Below, in pieces: positions 10,901 to 22,162 of a stretch of DNA of 64,000 nt (its first letter is position 1; every line of letters begins with the position of its first letter). Location of the stretch: contig CM029370.1 of assembly GCA_017165825.1 (NCBI GenBank), forward strand, positions 26,374,247 to 26,438,246, given 5' to 3'. Below the pieces are notes generated by a model. It was not told where the DNA came from. It was given only the letters and a program-made list of their open reading frames with translations, and did not search any database. The stretch is from Hepsetus odoe (taxonomy: Eukaryota > Chordata > Actinopteri > Characiformes > Hepsetidae). Position numbers and translations under genes: made by a program.

Positions 10901-13501
10901 CACGGTACACAGCCTTGTAGCCCACCAGCACATCACAGTTCACATGACCCTCCACTCCTGGGATAGAGGAACCCATTCCTCCCTCACAAAAGCCTGGAAT
11001 CTGCAGCAAACAAACAATAACAATGTCTTCAATGTTCTAGTTCAGGTCCATGAACAGCAAAGATTAACATTCCTGACTGATCAGAATCAGAGGATCAGAG
11101 CTTTATCGTTAAGACACACAATCATGTACGCAATGCAATGAACTGAAAAAAGTGAAGAGAAAATATGAAATCTCAATACTGCAGCATACCTTCTTCAGCT
11201 GGACTTCCATGCCAGGCATGAGCATGATGCAGGCAATGCCCACTCCCAGGAGCATGAAGAAGGCATAAATCAGCCGGGTGACGGTGGAGTTGTTTCCACT
11301 TGGGCAACATCTGCACAGCAGGCAAGGAGCGCTACCACAAAGGCAGGGAATCTAAAATCAAAGAGAGTTCAGATTTTTATTCTTATTATTTTAAACTAAA
11401 TAGTTTGTATCCAAAGTTGGCACCTCCAAATAGCCCCCAGCAGTTTAAAAGGTTCATAAAATTCACTTCACAGTGTAAACTAAAGTAGCTGACTTTAACC
11501 AAAGCTGAGGACATTAGCCAAAAAGGATTAGGAAAGCTATCTTTAAGCATCCCGAGACGCTTACAGCCGGTATATCTGAATCTTCCAAGATTTACATAAC
11601 AAGTCCTCTCAGCCGCCTGCTCAGAATAACTTAGAAGTTAAATCCCTGCCAAAATAAATGGACAGTGGGCAGATTCTGTATAATGCCCATCAACAAAATG
11701 CCTTGATTAACATGGCACGAAACACAGATAACACTTTTTGCATCCTAAACATCGGCAGCAGTAGAGCTGTGCTGTAACATCACTGCAGAGCCTTGAAATT
11801 CACGACAAAAGATGTCGGTCAGATAAAGCATGGTTTCTGGATAGATATATTTTTTTAAATAATAATCATACAAAATCAAACAACTAACCAGGATGGCGTT
11901 AACAGAAAGATATCATTTCATGTTGTTTAATAAATAATATTTAAGAGAACTGATATTACATGTGACCAGGGTTGGCGGATCAACCGTCTCTATTTCTTCC
12001 TGTCCTCTGCATCTTCCTCCTCTAAATTTACTGCATATCCTCACTCACCATGTCCATAAACCACCTCTTTTCCTCTTTCCTGGCAGCTCCATCTACAATA
12101 TCCTCTACTGAATATAATCCATGGACAGGATTAGAAACCAGTTTATTAGAAAGTCAGCTCAATTTGGAGACAAAGTCAGAAAAACAATACTGCTATGGCT
12201 TGGACAGATGAGAAGAACTTTAGCTGAGGATGGAGCTGCCAGGAAAGTGGAGAAGAGCAAGGACAAAGAGGAGATGGCGAAAGTGAAAAGTGACTCTCCT
12301 TGTCATTGCGAAACGCAGCACACCACCACAAAATTCAACCTCTGCATTTCACCCACACACGTGCTGCAGGGGGCAGCTATTGAAAGCACCCAGGGAGCAG
12401 TGACAGGGATGGTACCTTGCTCAAGGGTAAGCTACTAGTGAGGGAACTGAACCCACAATCTTCCGATCCAGGGCAACTCCCTAACCACTAGGCCACCGCT
12501 GCCCCATGGTGAGAGGACATGCAGGGGGTCGGTGTGAAAGAGGAAGACACAGAGGACAGGAAGAAATGGAGACGGATGACGATGATGTGTTTGATGTTAA
12601 CTACAGGTTGAGTTAAGAAAATGTCACGCTTATTTCCACAGGTGGAAAAAATCAGGCCCAAAATGTAGAAATCCGGTCCGGGATTTTACTCCAGCCGCCC
12701 TGGTTTGAACGATTAGCTCGATCCAGCAGCGGAGTTTCAGCCGGTTGGAACAAAATCCCGGAGTGGATTCCCACTTTCTGGACCTCCACATGTTTCCTGA
12801 AGCGAAACGGCTCAGACAGCGTTTCAGGGTGATTTTGCGAATAAACGTGTGAATATAACGACCCAACACAGAAAAAGTGTGAAATAAATGATGTAAGAGA
12901 CAGTATGGAGACATATTTGAGGCGTTTAGCGCTGCTCTCCTGTTGTTCTCTTGCTGTGTCATGTTGACACTCGACACTTGTTTTGGTTTTTGTTTGTGTC
13001 GCAGAGCTAACGGAGCTAAAGCTAACAGTGGCGCATTTCCACACAAAACCCGTCTGTCTGAGACTATTCCCCCATTTCATTCTTCAAATTGAAGAAATTA
13101 ATATCCCAAAGTCCATCATGTTTGGACCAGACCTCCCAAAGGTGTGTTTTAAACCGTTAAAACCGTTAATCCCCGACACTCGGTCACTCAGGCCTGAGGA
13201 AACACCCAGAAATCACACTTATCCGGCCGGCCGGAGGACATTTAGACGCTCCTTTACAAGATCATTGATATTTTTTATCCTGAATCTTTGACAAACTGCC
13301 AGACTGTGATCATTTACTGCATATTTATGACACGAATCGTTATACTCGACTCCATTTCGTGGCTCGTCAGAGGACTCGTGTATTTCCCCGAATCTCAGTA
13401 ACGCCGCTTCCGTTAATCATTCTTAATCCTTTTAATAAACCCCCCGAAACACCCCAACTTACCCAGCTCGCCACAGAACAAAGCCCGAGAACAGAGCCCA
13501 T
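7928..13501 (-). CDS. serinc1: Serine incorporator 1, complete coding region
   Basis: SERINC1 is a polytopic membrane protein of the TDE1/SERINC family, proposed to aid serine incorporation into membrane lipids. Ten exons read on the minus strand: 13463-13501, 11190-11351, 10807-11000, 10410-10489, 10172-10309, 9580-9749, 9363-9453, 9118-9259, 8606-8830 and 7928-8066. All join in frame with GT-AG introns to give 1380 nt, 459 residues plus stop; human SERINC1 is 453. The start is MGSVLGLCSVASW with a good context (A at -3, G at +4). Then come the cysteine-rich IPCLCGSAPCLLCRCCPSGN, IPGFCEGG, VGYKAVYR, DPRAAVHNG, FAHSWNESWVEKMEEGN, NKAFISVNMLLC, QPRSGLLQSS, VNKLTLTSDES and SYSFFHFMLFLASLYIMM, ending LVAPLVLTNRDFD. 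About ten hydrophobic segments are visible. No lesion was seen. Intron 1 (11352-13462) holds repeats. Confidence 0.97.
9958..10096. mobile_element. Foldback MITE remnant in serinc1 intron
   Basis: One end reads gaactgtgcaaagtcttaggcaca and the other tgtgccgaaaaccttcacacagc. They form an imperfect inverted repeat of the same kind as the MITE at 16111-16660, reduced to about 140 bp. Confidence 0.45.
10545..10728 (-). repeat. Second SINE-like family, copy in serinc1 intron
   Basis: The block runs atccagagcgacttccatgtcc, aattacagggacagtccc, tggagacactcagggttaag, tcttgctcagggaccca, a B-box-like gggatttgaacctggg, and ccaccaccacc. A second, clearer copy lies at 54185-54390, so this is an interspersed family and not part of the gene. 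It ends about 80 bp from exon 10807-11000. Confidence 0.7.
11966..12590. mobile_element. Inverted (foldback) pair of RTE-like LINE 3' ends in serinc1 intron 1
   Basis: The left arm (11966-12117) is minus orientation and contains the complements of the LINE motifs ggattatatt, atggagctgccaggaaagagg and aagaaatggagac. The right arm (12118-12590) is plus: atggacaggattagaaacca, then ggagctgccaggaaag, interrupted by a SINE, then gtgagaggacatgcag and aagaaatggagac. The arms overlap over the same 3' coding region, so this is an inverted duplication or two head-to-head insertions, not a simple 5' inversion. Confidence 0.75.
12287..12506 (-). repeat. tRNA-derived SINE inserted in a LINE copy
   Basis: Full family order in reverse: gtgactctccttgtcattgcg, cagcacaccacca, gcagggggcagctattgaaa, ggtaccttgctcaaggg, a weak B box and ccactaggccaccgctgcccc. 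LINE sequence flanks it on both sides (gaggagatggcg before; atggtgagaggacatgcag after), so the SINE is younger than the LINE. Confidence 0.85.
12600..13462. other. Promoter-proximal part of serinc1 intron 1
   Basis: Moderately CpG-rich sequence with no convincing coding frame. It includes tccggtccgggattt, gcggagtttcagccgg and an agctaacggagctaaagctaac repeat near 13005. It is compatible with a CpG-containing promoter-proximal region, but no specific element can be named. Confidence 0.3.
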
Positions 13502-13594
13502 GTTCGCCCTGCTGAGGGATGTGAGGAAATGTCTGAAGATGGACGCGGTGTGTTTACTGAGTAGGACGAGCTGTCTGGGGGCGCACTATTCTGA

Positions 13595-14343
13595 TCCTAC
13601 TCCCTACTCCCTACTCCCTACATCCTACTCCCTACTCCCTAATCCCACATCCTACTCCTTACTCCCTAATCCCTACATCCTACTCCCTACTCCCTACTCC
13701 CTAATCCCACATCCTACTCCCTACTCCCTAATCCCACATCCTACTCCTTACTCCCTAATCCCTACATCCTACTCTTTACTCTCTACACCCTACAACTATA
13801 CCCAACTCCATACAACCTACAACTATACCCTACTCTCTACACCCTACATTTTACTCTCTACACCCTACAACTATACCCTACTCCCTACACCCTACATTTT
13901 ACTCTCTACACCCTACAACTATAACCTACTCCCTACACCCTACAACTATAACCTACTCCCTACACCCTACATTTTACTCCCTACTCCCTACAACTATACC
14001 CTACCCCCTACATCCTACTCCCTACACCCTACATTTTACTCCCTACACCCTACAACTATACCCTACTTCCTACACCCTACTCCCTATAACTTATACTTTA
14101 CTCCCTACACCCTACATTTTACTCCCTACACCCTACTCCCTACAACTACACCCTACATCCTACTCCCTACACCCTACATTTTACTCTCTACACCCTACAA
14201 CTATACCATACTCCCTACTCCCTACATCCTACATTTTACTCCCTACAACCTACACCCTACAACTATACCCTACTCCATACAATTTATACCTTATTCCCTA
14301 CACCCTACATCCTACAACTATACCCTACTCCATACACCCTACT
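13595..14343. repeat. Telomere-like CCCTAC-type minisatellite
   Basis: About 750 bp of CCCTAC/TCCCTA hexamer variants (ctccctactccctaatccc..., then ccctacaccctacattttactc and ccctacaactata higher-order blocks). CCCTAA, the exact vertebrate telomeric hexamer, occurs several times between 13640 and 13770. The array begins about 90 bp upstream of the serinc1 ATG. A long plus-strand open frame through it only reflects the repeat. Confidence 0.9.
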
Positions 14344-14995
14344 TTGTGGACTTGGAGGAGCATATGATCGTGTTCCTAGAGAGGAGTTGTGGTTTTGTAT
14401 GAGGAAGTCAGGAGTGGCAGAGAAGTATGTCAGAGTGTTATAGAGTGAGAAGGTCAAAGACAGAATACATGAGTGTGAATGAAAGGGAGGATAGTGGAGT
14501 GGTGAGGATGCAGGGAGTAGCGGTGATAAAAGTGGAGGAGTTTAAATACTTGATCAACAGTTTTTCACAGATTTGTGACAGACAGGTATCAGCGAGAGTG
14601 AAAGTGAAGGTTTACAGGACAGTTGTAAGACCAGCTATGTTGTACGGGTTGAAGACGGCAGAGCTGGAGGTATCAAAGACGAGGATGGACAGGATGAGAA
14701 ATGAGTATATTAGAGGGACAGCTCAGGTTAGACATTTTGGAGACACAGTTAGAGAAGCAAGGCTGTGTTGGTTTGGACATGTCCAGAAGAGACGAGGATT
14801 ATATCGGGAGGAGGATGTTGAAGATGGAGCTGCCAGGAAAGAGGAAAACAGGAAGACCAAAGAGGAGGTTCATGGAAGTTGTGAGAGAGGACATGCAGGT
14901 GGTTGGTTTGACAGACTGGGAGAAACGGAGATGGTTGATTCACTGTGTGACCCCTAACCAGAGCAGCTGAAAGGAGAGGAAGAAGATTTATTTAT
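14342..14995 (+). mobile_element. RTE-like non-LTR retrotransposon, internally deleted
   Basis: It starts at ctttgtggacttggaggagc (reverse transcriptase D-L-x-x-A-Y-D region), jumps to aagacagaatacatgagtgtg (KTEYMSVNERE), and continues through VYRTVVRPAMLYGL and ERGHAGGWF-like shifted frames to gtgtgacccctaaccagagc and a gaggaagaag tail. Compared with the copy at 44455, the central RT including the FADD motif is missing. It abuts the minisatellite. Confidence 0.85.
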
Positions 14996-15357
14996 TTTAT
15001 TTTGGAAAATGTATCTCAAACTTAGGGCCATTAGGCAGCATTGTTATGCCACTGTGCCATCCCTGATTTCTACTAGCTGTATTCCATGCTATTTACTCAC
15101 ATTGAATCATTTTCAATGATAGTGTCTAAAATATAACTCAATATTGGGAGGTATGGTCAATGATGCTTTAGAATTCATAACCTGCTTCACCTCCTGTTCA
15201 CTGTCAACCTGCATTTATAGCGCAAATATAAGAGGATAAGCAGATTTGTTTCTTTTGATGTTCTCCCTAATTAGTACTTCCTGCTCTCTACTTCTTTGCC
15301 AGCTGTTCCATTTCAGGTTTAGTGAACCTCCAAGACTGAAGCTACCCTACTCCCTCC
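14996..15357. other. Intergenic, nothing recognised
   Basis: A/T-rich sequence after the LINE tail. No repeat family, coding frame or regulatory site could be supported. Confidence 0.5.
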
Positions 15358-15426
15358 TTTTTTTTTTCTTCTTCTTCTTCTTCTTCTTCTTCTTCTTCTT
15401 CTTCTTCTTCTTCTTCTTCTTCTTCT
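15358..15426. repeat. Poly-T plus (CTT)n microsatellite
   Basis: About 10 T followed by about 19 uninterrupted CTT units, ending tctactt. The CTT run resembles the complement of the (GAA)n tails of LINE copies elsewhere in the window, but no LINE body is attached. Confidence 0.95.
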
Positions 15427-15709
15427 ACTTCTGACTTTATTCTCTCTTCCAAGGCTTCTCAGTGCTCAGAAGACTTACAGAGGGCAGGGGTTAAAAATAA
15501 CCACCATTTAGTAATGCCTTTTAGTATCATTTCTCAAAGCCAAGAGAGTAGCTATTCTACAATCCCACACACACTCATGCAATTGCCGTCATCAAAGTAT
15601 AAAAGTCCATAAATACGATAATAGATACTGCTGGCAGAATAAAACACTTTGAAAGCTTTTATGTCCCTTCAAACCGGCTCCTATAGCTTTGAAAACGTCA
15701 AGGAAAGGC

Positions 15710-15935
15710 AGCAATTTATGGGCCACTTATCCTAACCAGGGTCCCAGGGGTGCAGGAGCCTGTCCCAGGGTGAGAAGTGGAGAAACACTGTGGCTGCCAG
15801 TGCATCACAGGACAGACACACAGACAACAACGCTCACATATTGGAGACATTTAGCAAATTTGGTCCACATATAACAAGTGTTTAGACAGTGAGAGGAAAC
15901 TGGAGTACCTGAAGGAAACCATGCAGACATGGACC
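15710..15935. repeat. Degenerate teleost interspersed repeat
   Basis: cacttatcctaaccagggtccc, ggtgcaggagcctgtccca, gtgcatcacaggacagacacac and gagaggaaactggagtacctgaaggaaac form a known fish repeat order (reverse of the 55839-56025 type). It is decayed, with no clear ends. The rest of 15427-16110 holds nothing recognised. Confidence 0.55.
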
Positions 15936-16110
15936 ATGCCAGTTCTGAATATCTCGCAGAGAAACAGCACTGCCAACTGCCCTACCCTGCCACAGAAATA
16001 ATAATACAATTATACTAATTATACTATAATAACATGTCTGTAATTTACAAGGACGTGACTGAGAAAATTAATCTTGCTTTCACAGAAAAAAACTAAAAAC
16101 TATTAATACA

Positions 16111-16660
16111 CAGTACTGTGCAACAGTTTTATGCAGGTGTGAAAAAATGCTGTAAAAAAAGAACGCTTTTAGAAATATAAATAATGATTGTTAATTTTGA
16201 TCAATTTAAAAAATGCAAAGTTAGCGAACAAAAGAAAAATCTAAATCAAATCAATATTTGGTGTTACTACCTTTTGCCTTCAAACCAGCATCAGTTCTTC
16301 TGGGTACACTTGCATAAAGTCAGGGATTCTGTAGGATTATAGTCAGTGTCTGATCAACCAGTTTTACCAAACAGGTACTGATGATGATCAATGTCACACG
16401 GAGGTTGAAACACAGTCATGTTTGGAACGACCGACCAGCCGAGCTCCTTCAAAAACTGTGTGCAAGTGTACCTAGAAGAATTGATGCTGTTTTGAAGGCA
16501 AAGGGTGGTCACACCAAATATTGATTTGATTTAGATTTCTCTTTTGTTCATTCACTGCATTTTGTTGATTGATGAAAATAAATGATCAACACTTCATTTT
16601 TGAAAGCGTTCTTTGTTTACAGCATTTTTCACACCTGCCTTAAACTTTTGCACAGTACTG
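16111..16660. mobile_element. Foldback MITE with long inverted repeats
   Basis: Ends are CAGTACTGTGCAACAGTTTT and its inverted partner aaacttttgcacagtactg, next to TA (16661-16662). Arms of about 200 bp pair through ttcacacctgc, gcgttctttgtttacagca, gatttagatttctcttttgttc and gccttcaaaccagcatcag on each side. There is no transposase, so it is a non-autonomous element, probably mobilised by a Tc1/mariner-type enzyme (inference from the TA flank). Confidence 0.8.
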
Positions 16661-16662
16661 TA

Positions 16663-18911
16663 TATCTTGCCTTTTTCTGTGATGTTACTATTTTATTTAT
16701 TTGTTTGTTTGTTTATGCAATATAAAATATGCCTTAAAAGGGGTGTGTTCTTATTCTTTATTCTTGTTCTTGTTGTCACGAAAGTATGTAAAGAAATAAT
16801 TTCTCATTGACAATGTTAACCAAACAAAAAACCCTTGGGGGATCACAAAACAAGAGCAATATTATTAATCGATCGACCTGAAATTTACAAATGTAAATAA
16901 AAATGTCCAAAAGTAGATCCTTCAAAGTGGAGATTGAGAAGTTTATCCAGTTTTAATGTGTTTTAAGTAAATTCCAAGCAAACCCTAATGGCAAGTGGCC
17001 AAAGGACGTAGAGGTCGTAAGGCTGCTCAAGTGTTTAACATGGACACGGTCATTGATTGATGTACCTGTCTCAGGTGAGTGGGTGAGTGGTGTGTAGATG
17101 ATTGTAAACCAGTGGTTGTTACTGTGAGTGTGCAGAGAAGGACATTTAACCAGAGATCACAAATAGAAATGGTGCATTTTTTAGCAAACAAACAGCCGAA
17201 ATAGTAGTTAATAGTTGTGTCTACCTTTACAAACTAATCAATAAGCTGTATCACCATAATCTAAAAAGGGATGCTTGGCTTTCTGCACAGCTTTCTGTTT
17301 AGTTCTGCACTGACCTTTGACTCCATCAGGGCGACTGTGAGAGAAAGATAATGTGCTGTCTAATCATATCGCTAAGTATTCATATACTGTAACCTGCTCA
17401 AGGATAGTTATAATGAGGAGACGTCACTGACATGATTCACTGACAGCAGGGTTACTGTTAGACATGTTGCTGACCAAGAGAGGGCAGCAGTGAAAAGAAG
17501 ATTTGTTTTTCTAATTATGGAACTATGGGAGAACAGGAAAGGGCCCAGAATTGCTTGCAATTCTCCTGTAAACCAACCATTCTGGAGATAAGAGGTTTTG
17601 TTCTGATGACCATATCTGTACATTTATGTCTGTAGTGAAAATATAACTTTTTTCTATTAGTGAAAGCTTTGGTACAGTGTTTGTTGTGGACACCAGTTCC
17701 AGAGTAGCTAATATTCATCACACAGGAGTTTAACCTGAGAATGAATGAGAAAAGTAGAAGGACAGACATTTAAAAGATGCACTTTTGTTTGAATGAAGAT
17801 CATGGAGCCTAATGAGGATGTTACATGTACACAATGGCAGAAATAGACCTTAAGCAGATTAGCCGGATGCTATAACTGGTGTGTGGTTTAAGTGAAGCTT
17901 TTGGATGTCAGGCTTGGTGATATTCCATCCGTTCATTATGTGAGTTATTTATTCCTAACTGGGGTCGCAGGGGGTGCTGGAGCCTATCCCAGGACTCACA
18001 GGGCAGGAGACAGTGCATAGCGGGGCAGACACACATACACACATAAACCTAGAGGTCAATTTAGCATCTGTAATCCACCTGAGATGCATTTCTTACCAAT
18101 AAAAGCTTCTGCACAAAAGGTTATTGCATGTGATGGCGTACGCTGGATACGCTGACTAACACCTGAAACAGTGTTTTAGGTTAGTAAGTGACAAGATTTA
18201 CACCTAAAGTTTGAAAGTTTCAACTTGTATGTGGTGCAAAATACTCTCTCACCCTCTCACCACTCTCTCAACTAATTACATTTTTCAAACTGACAACCAT
18301 TTTACTCTCACCAAGACTGCATGTAAAAACTCAGAAGGGACCATTGGGTTCACTGGTGGTTTTTGAAAGTATGGTTATATATAAGCTGTAAACGTTGTAA
18401 ACCCTGGTTCCTTTTACCATCACTGTGAAGAAGAGTGAGCTTCTCTCAAAGGAACCATCTGAAGCTACATTTAGCATCATTCTTATATTTAAGTAGTATA
18501 TTTAGTCAATTTCCTCATTGCTATAAATTCAAATAAATGAGCAGAAGTGTCTGTTCTGGTGATAGTAATATGGTATTTGTCAGAAATATTACCTGTGCTG
18601 AGTCGTTGTGCAGCACAGGGATCTCTTGAGGAAAGTCTGGAGCAAATATCACACCAGCTCCGAATCAAAAGCTTCTTCACGATTCAAAGGCAAAGTTTTC
18701 ACAGTCTCACACATAGACACCGACAGTCTTTCTCTCTGATCTGCTAAACTAAGTGTCATGTGATGAGCAAACACTCAATTGATGTTTCTCTGAAGAAAAT
18801 ATCGACCTGATTCCATGAATGTGGAGTCATAGGAACCACGTTCAGCATCGAAGCAGAAATCAATTATACAGAGGCTTGATGTGTTTCATGTTATTTATAC
18901 ATATTTATACA
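16663..18911. other. Intergenic, one decayed repeat only
   Basis: Mostly unrecognised A/T-rich sequence. A decayed fish interspersed repeat lies at about 17935-18095 (ctggggtcgcagggggtgctggagcctatcc split by mutations, then ggggcagacacac and aatccacctgag). No gene was supported. Confidence 0.5.
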
Positions 18912-19921
<1,010 letters not shown>

Positions 19922-20634
19922 TGTTTCTTGTATAGTCTAATAACCTCTGAAGAATTTACATTGCATCTATTAACACTCCATGTCTATATTTTAACGTCAT
20001 TTATATTTTATGCAATATACGTATGTAATTTTTTAAAATTACTTTAAATACATCGTTCTGTAAAAAAATCAGTGATTCATAAACGCACAATGAACAATGA
20101 GTGATGAAAGGATGTAAATGGTATGCACTTGCTACATTTGTTTGGTCAAGCTGCATGAACAAAACCGATTGGATTTGTTCATTTTGAGCTTTAACCTTCA
20201 GCCTTAACTTTAAACTTCAATGATTCAGAGTTTAGAATCATTCTCCATGTTCAACAGTATAAATAAGCCTGGCTTGAAGCCACTCTATGAGGGCAAGGAC
20301 TTTATTTAGAGTGTAGTTAACACTAGTATCAAAGCAGATTAGAGGCAGCTTAAATCTCTTAAGGTGGAAGGAGCGTTACGTATCATGATCATATTCTTAA
20401 GTGATTGTAATAACGTTCCTCAACATCCTGAAAATAGCAATAAACACAGGAGGAAAGACAAATGATTGGAAGTGGTAATCACTAAAGCAGCACCTCGGCT
20501 GGTTCTGCGGATTCGAGCTGTAAATAAAGCTATAAGGGCATTAAGTCCCATAGCATTACAGGAGCTAGTAATGAACTGCCATTCTTTATTCTAAAAGATC
20601 TGACTCAAAGGAATACCCCAGCGTATATCAGCCA
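19922..20634. other. Intergenic, nothing recognised
   Basis: A/T-rich sequence without a supported gene or repeat family. Confidence 0.5.
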
Positions 20635-20635
20635 C

Positions 20636-20810
20636 ACACAGTGCCCTCCACAATTATTGACATCCCTTGCACAGGTTAGTTAAAGGGATAGAAAAAAAAG
20701 ACACTGAAACATTGAGAAAAGTCCAACCTTCAATTTAAATAATAAAAAAATCCCTCATCAAAATTATTTTATTCCATAAAAACAAGTGAATGAAGTATTG
20801 GCTATATTCT
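20636..20810. mobile_element. Tc1-type MITE or end remnant
   Basis: cagtgccctccacaattattgaca followed by a decayed A-rich arm resembles the terminal repeat of a common fish Tc1-like element. Only one end is recognisable. Confidence 0.4.
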
Positions 20811-20835
20811 TCATTTATTAAGTATAAATGAAGAC

Positions 20836-20985
20836 TATGGGGGCAGCGGTGGCCCAGTGGTTAGGGAGTTGGCCACAGGTTCAGAAGATTGTGGGTTCAA
20901 ACCCCTTACCAGTAAGTTGCCCTGCGGTACCCTTGAGCAAGGTACTGTCCCCATCACTGCTCCCCAGGCGCTTTCATAGCACTTC
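20836..20985 (+). repeat. tRNA-derived SINE, tail truncated
   Basis: GGGGGCAGCGGTGGCCCAGTGG head, B box decayed to gggttcaaacccc, and core gtacccttgagcaaggtactgtccccatcactgc in order; it is lost after gctttcatagc. Confidence 0.85.
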
Positions 20986-21205
20986 AGCATACATACCAAT
21001 TATGTGAGTGATATATTGACAAAACACTGAAATAAAAAGGACATTGTGTTGGTCATAGTTTTGTAATATTCTGTTTTAAGTTTGTTTCAAGTTAAAAGGC
21101 ATTTGGAGCGACATTTGTTTGCTGTGCACGTCAGAATGTATGCAAAGTAAGTGATGCAATGATCTGAATCATTTTTATTATGATCACATTTAACAAATGA
21201 ATAAA

Positions 21206-21207
<2 letters not shown>

Positions 21208-21278
<71 letters not shown>
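21208..21278. repeat. (CA)n microsatellite
   Basis: 71 bases of perfect CA repeat. Confidence 0.98.
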
Positions 21279-21280
<2 letters not shown>

Positions 21281-21658
21281 CATAGGGACACCACTTGTAT
21301 AGTCAAATAAAGTGAAATGTAATGCTCTGAACTGAAGGCCTAGGTCCCTGTTCTTTGTCAGTCCCCATTATGTCCAGGCCTGCTTGTCCTCATTTTTTAA
21401 GAGACAGCCATGCATTTTTAAAGTCCCCATTTCACCTCAGGATGAACACTCCCTGGAGAAGTCTGAGGAAATGCACTGTCACTTTATAATTAAAAACATG
21501 TCCTGGATCCTTAATGATTCATAGTTTTATTTTTGGAAACGGGACCAATGTGGCAAATGAACCAGCCATTACCTGGGCCGCTCAGTCATTCTGGACCGCT
21601 TAGCTTCTGATCACTTAAAAAAAACAAAACAGGTTATACAATAGGAAAATGTGTTATT

Positions 21659-21660
<2 letters not shown>

Positions 21661-21699
<39 letters not shown>

Positions 21700-21761
21700 C
21701 CAATGTTTTAATTCAGCATTTCATTTAATATAATAATAGAAACAACAACAACAACAACAAC

Positions 21762-21791
<30 letters not shown>
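21661..21791. repeat. (ATT)n and (AAC)n(AAT)n microsatellites
   Basis: 21661-21697 is (TAT)n. 21737-21791 is (AAC)n passing into (AAT)n. The two trinucleotide tracts are near-complementary and only 40 bases apart. Confidence 0.9.
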
Positions 21792-21802
<11 letters not shown>

Positions 21803-21858
21803 AATCAAGATGACATGAGGATGCTGTAGCCTGTCTTCGTCATCTTGCTGCCAAACTA

Positions 21859-21906
21859 TGTGTGTGTGTGTGCACGCACACACGCACACACACACACACA
21901 CACACA
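21859..21906. repeat. (TG)n-GCACGC-(CA)n inverted repeat
   Basis: A TG run passes through gcacgcacacacgc into a CA run. The arms are self-complementary, giving a potential hairpin or cruciform and Z-DNA-forming alternation about 100 bp upstream of the putative pkib promoter. Confidence 0.85.
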
Positions 21907-22010
21907 GTTTGCAGTGTGGTGCACCCATAATCACTCTAATTACCTTCATGAAGTGGCGGGATGCTGTAGTTGGCGGTGCGCGCTCCCGCGTCCAGCTGAG
22001 TGAACGCGCG

Positions 22011-22018
22011 TGACGTCA
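22011..22018 (+). promoter_or_regulatory. pkib: Perfect CRE (TGACGTCA) in putative pkib promoter
   Basis: The full palindromic cAMP response element TGACGTCA sits in the one strongly CpG-rich segment of the 40-kb interval (gcgcgctcccgcg, aacgcgcgtgacgtcaccgg). A strong splice donor follows 144 bases downstream. CREB family proteins bind this site. The assignment to pkib is inference from position and strand. Confidence 0.55.
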
Positions 22019-22162
22019 CCGGCGGAGGACCATTCGAGGGAGAATCACGACGAGGAGGAGGAGGATAAACTGGTGCGAGCATGTCGAGGACTTCTCCCTG
22101 TGGATAACCTGCCAGTGTGTGTACTGACCTGGATCTACACGGGACCCCCACACACCGCCTCG
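22019..22162 (+). other. pkib: Putative non-coding first exon of pkib (start approximate)
   Basis: A CpG-rich segment ends in a consensus donor, cctcg|gtaagt, with GT at 22163. The next plus-strand acceptor leading to a known coding exon is that of pkib at 53272. PKIB genes in other vertebrates have non-coding 5' exons and long 5' introns. The exon would carry a short upstream frame, ATG at 22081 to TAA at 22105 (eight codons). The transcription start is not determinable. It could belong to an unrecognised non-coding transcript instead. Confidence 0.45.

Noticed and set aside
10674..11141. 155-codon plus-strand frame opposite serinc1
   Set aside because: It overlaps serinc1 exon 10807-11000 in antisense plus a SINE-like repeat; a shadow of real coding sequence.
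13359..14402. 347-codon open frame rich in Y-S-L-L-P
   Set aside because: It is the translation of the CCCTAC minisatellite; the 6-bp unit lacks stops in this frame. No homology or gene structure.
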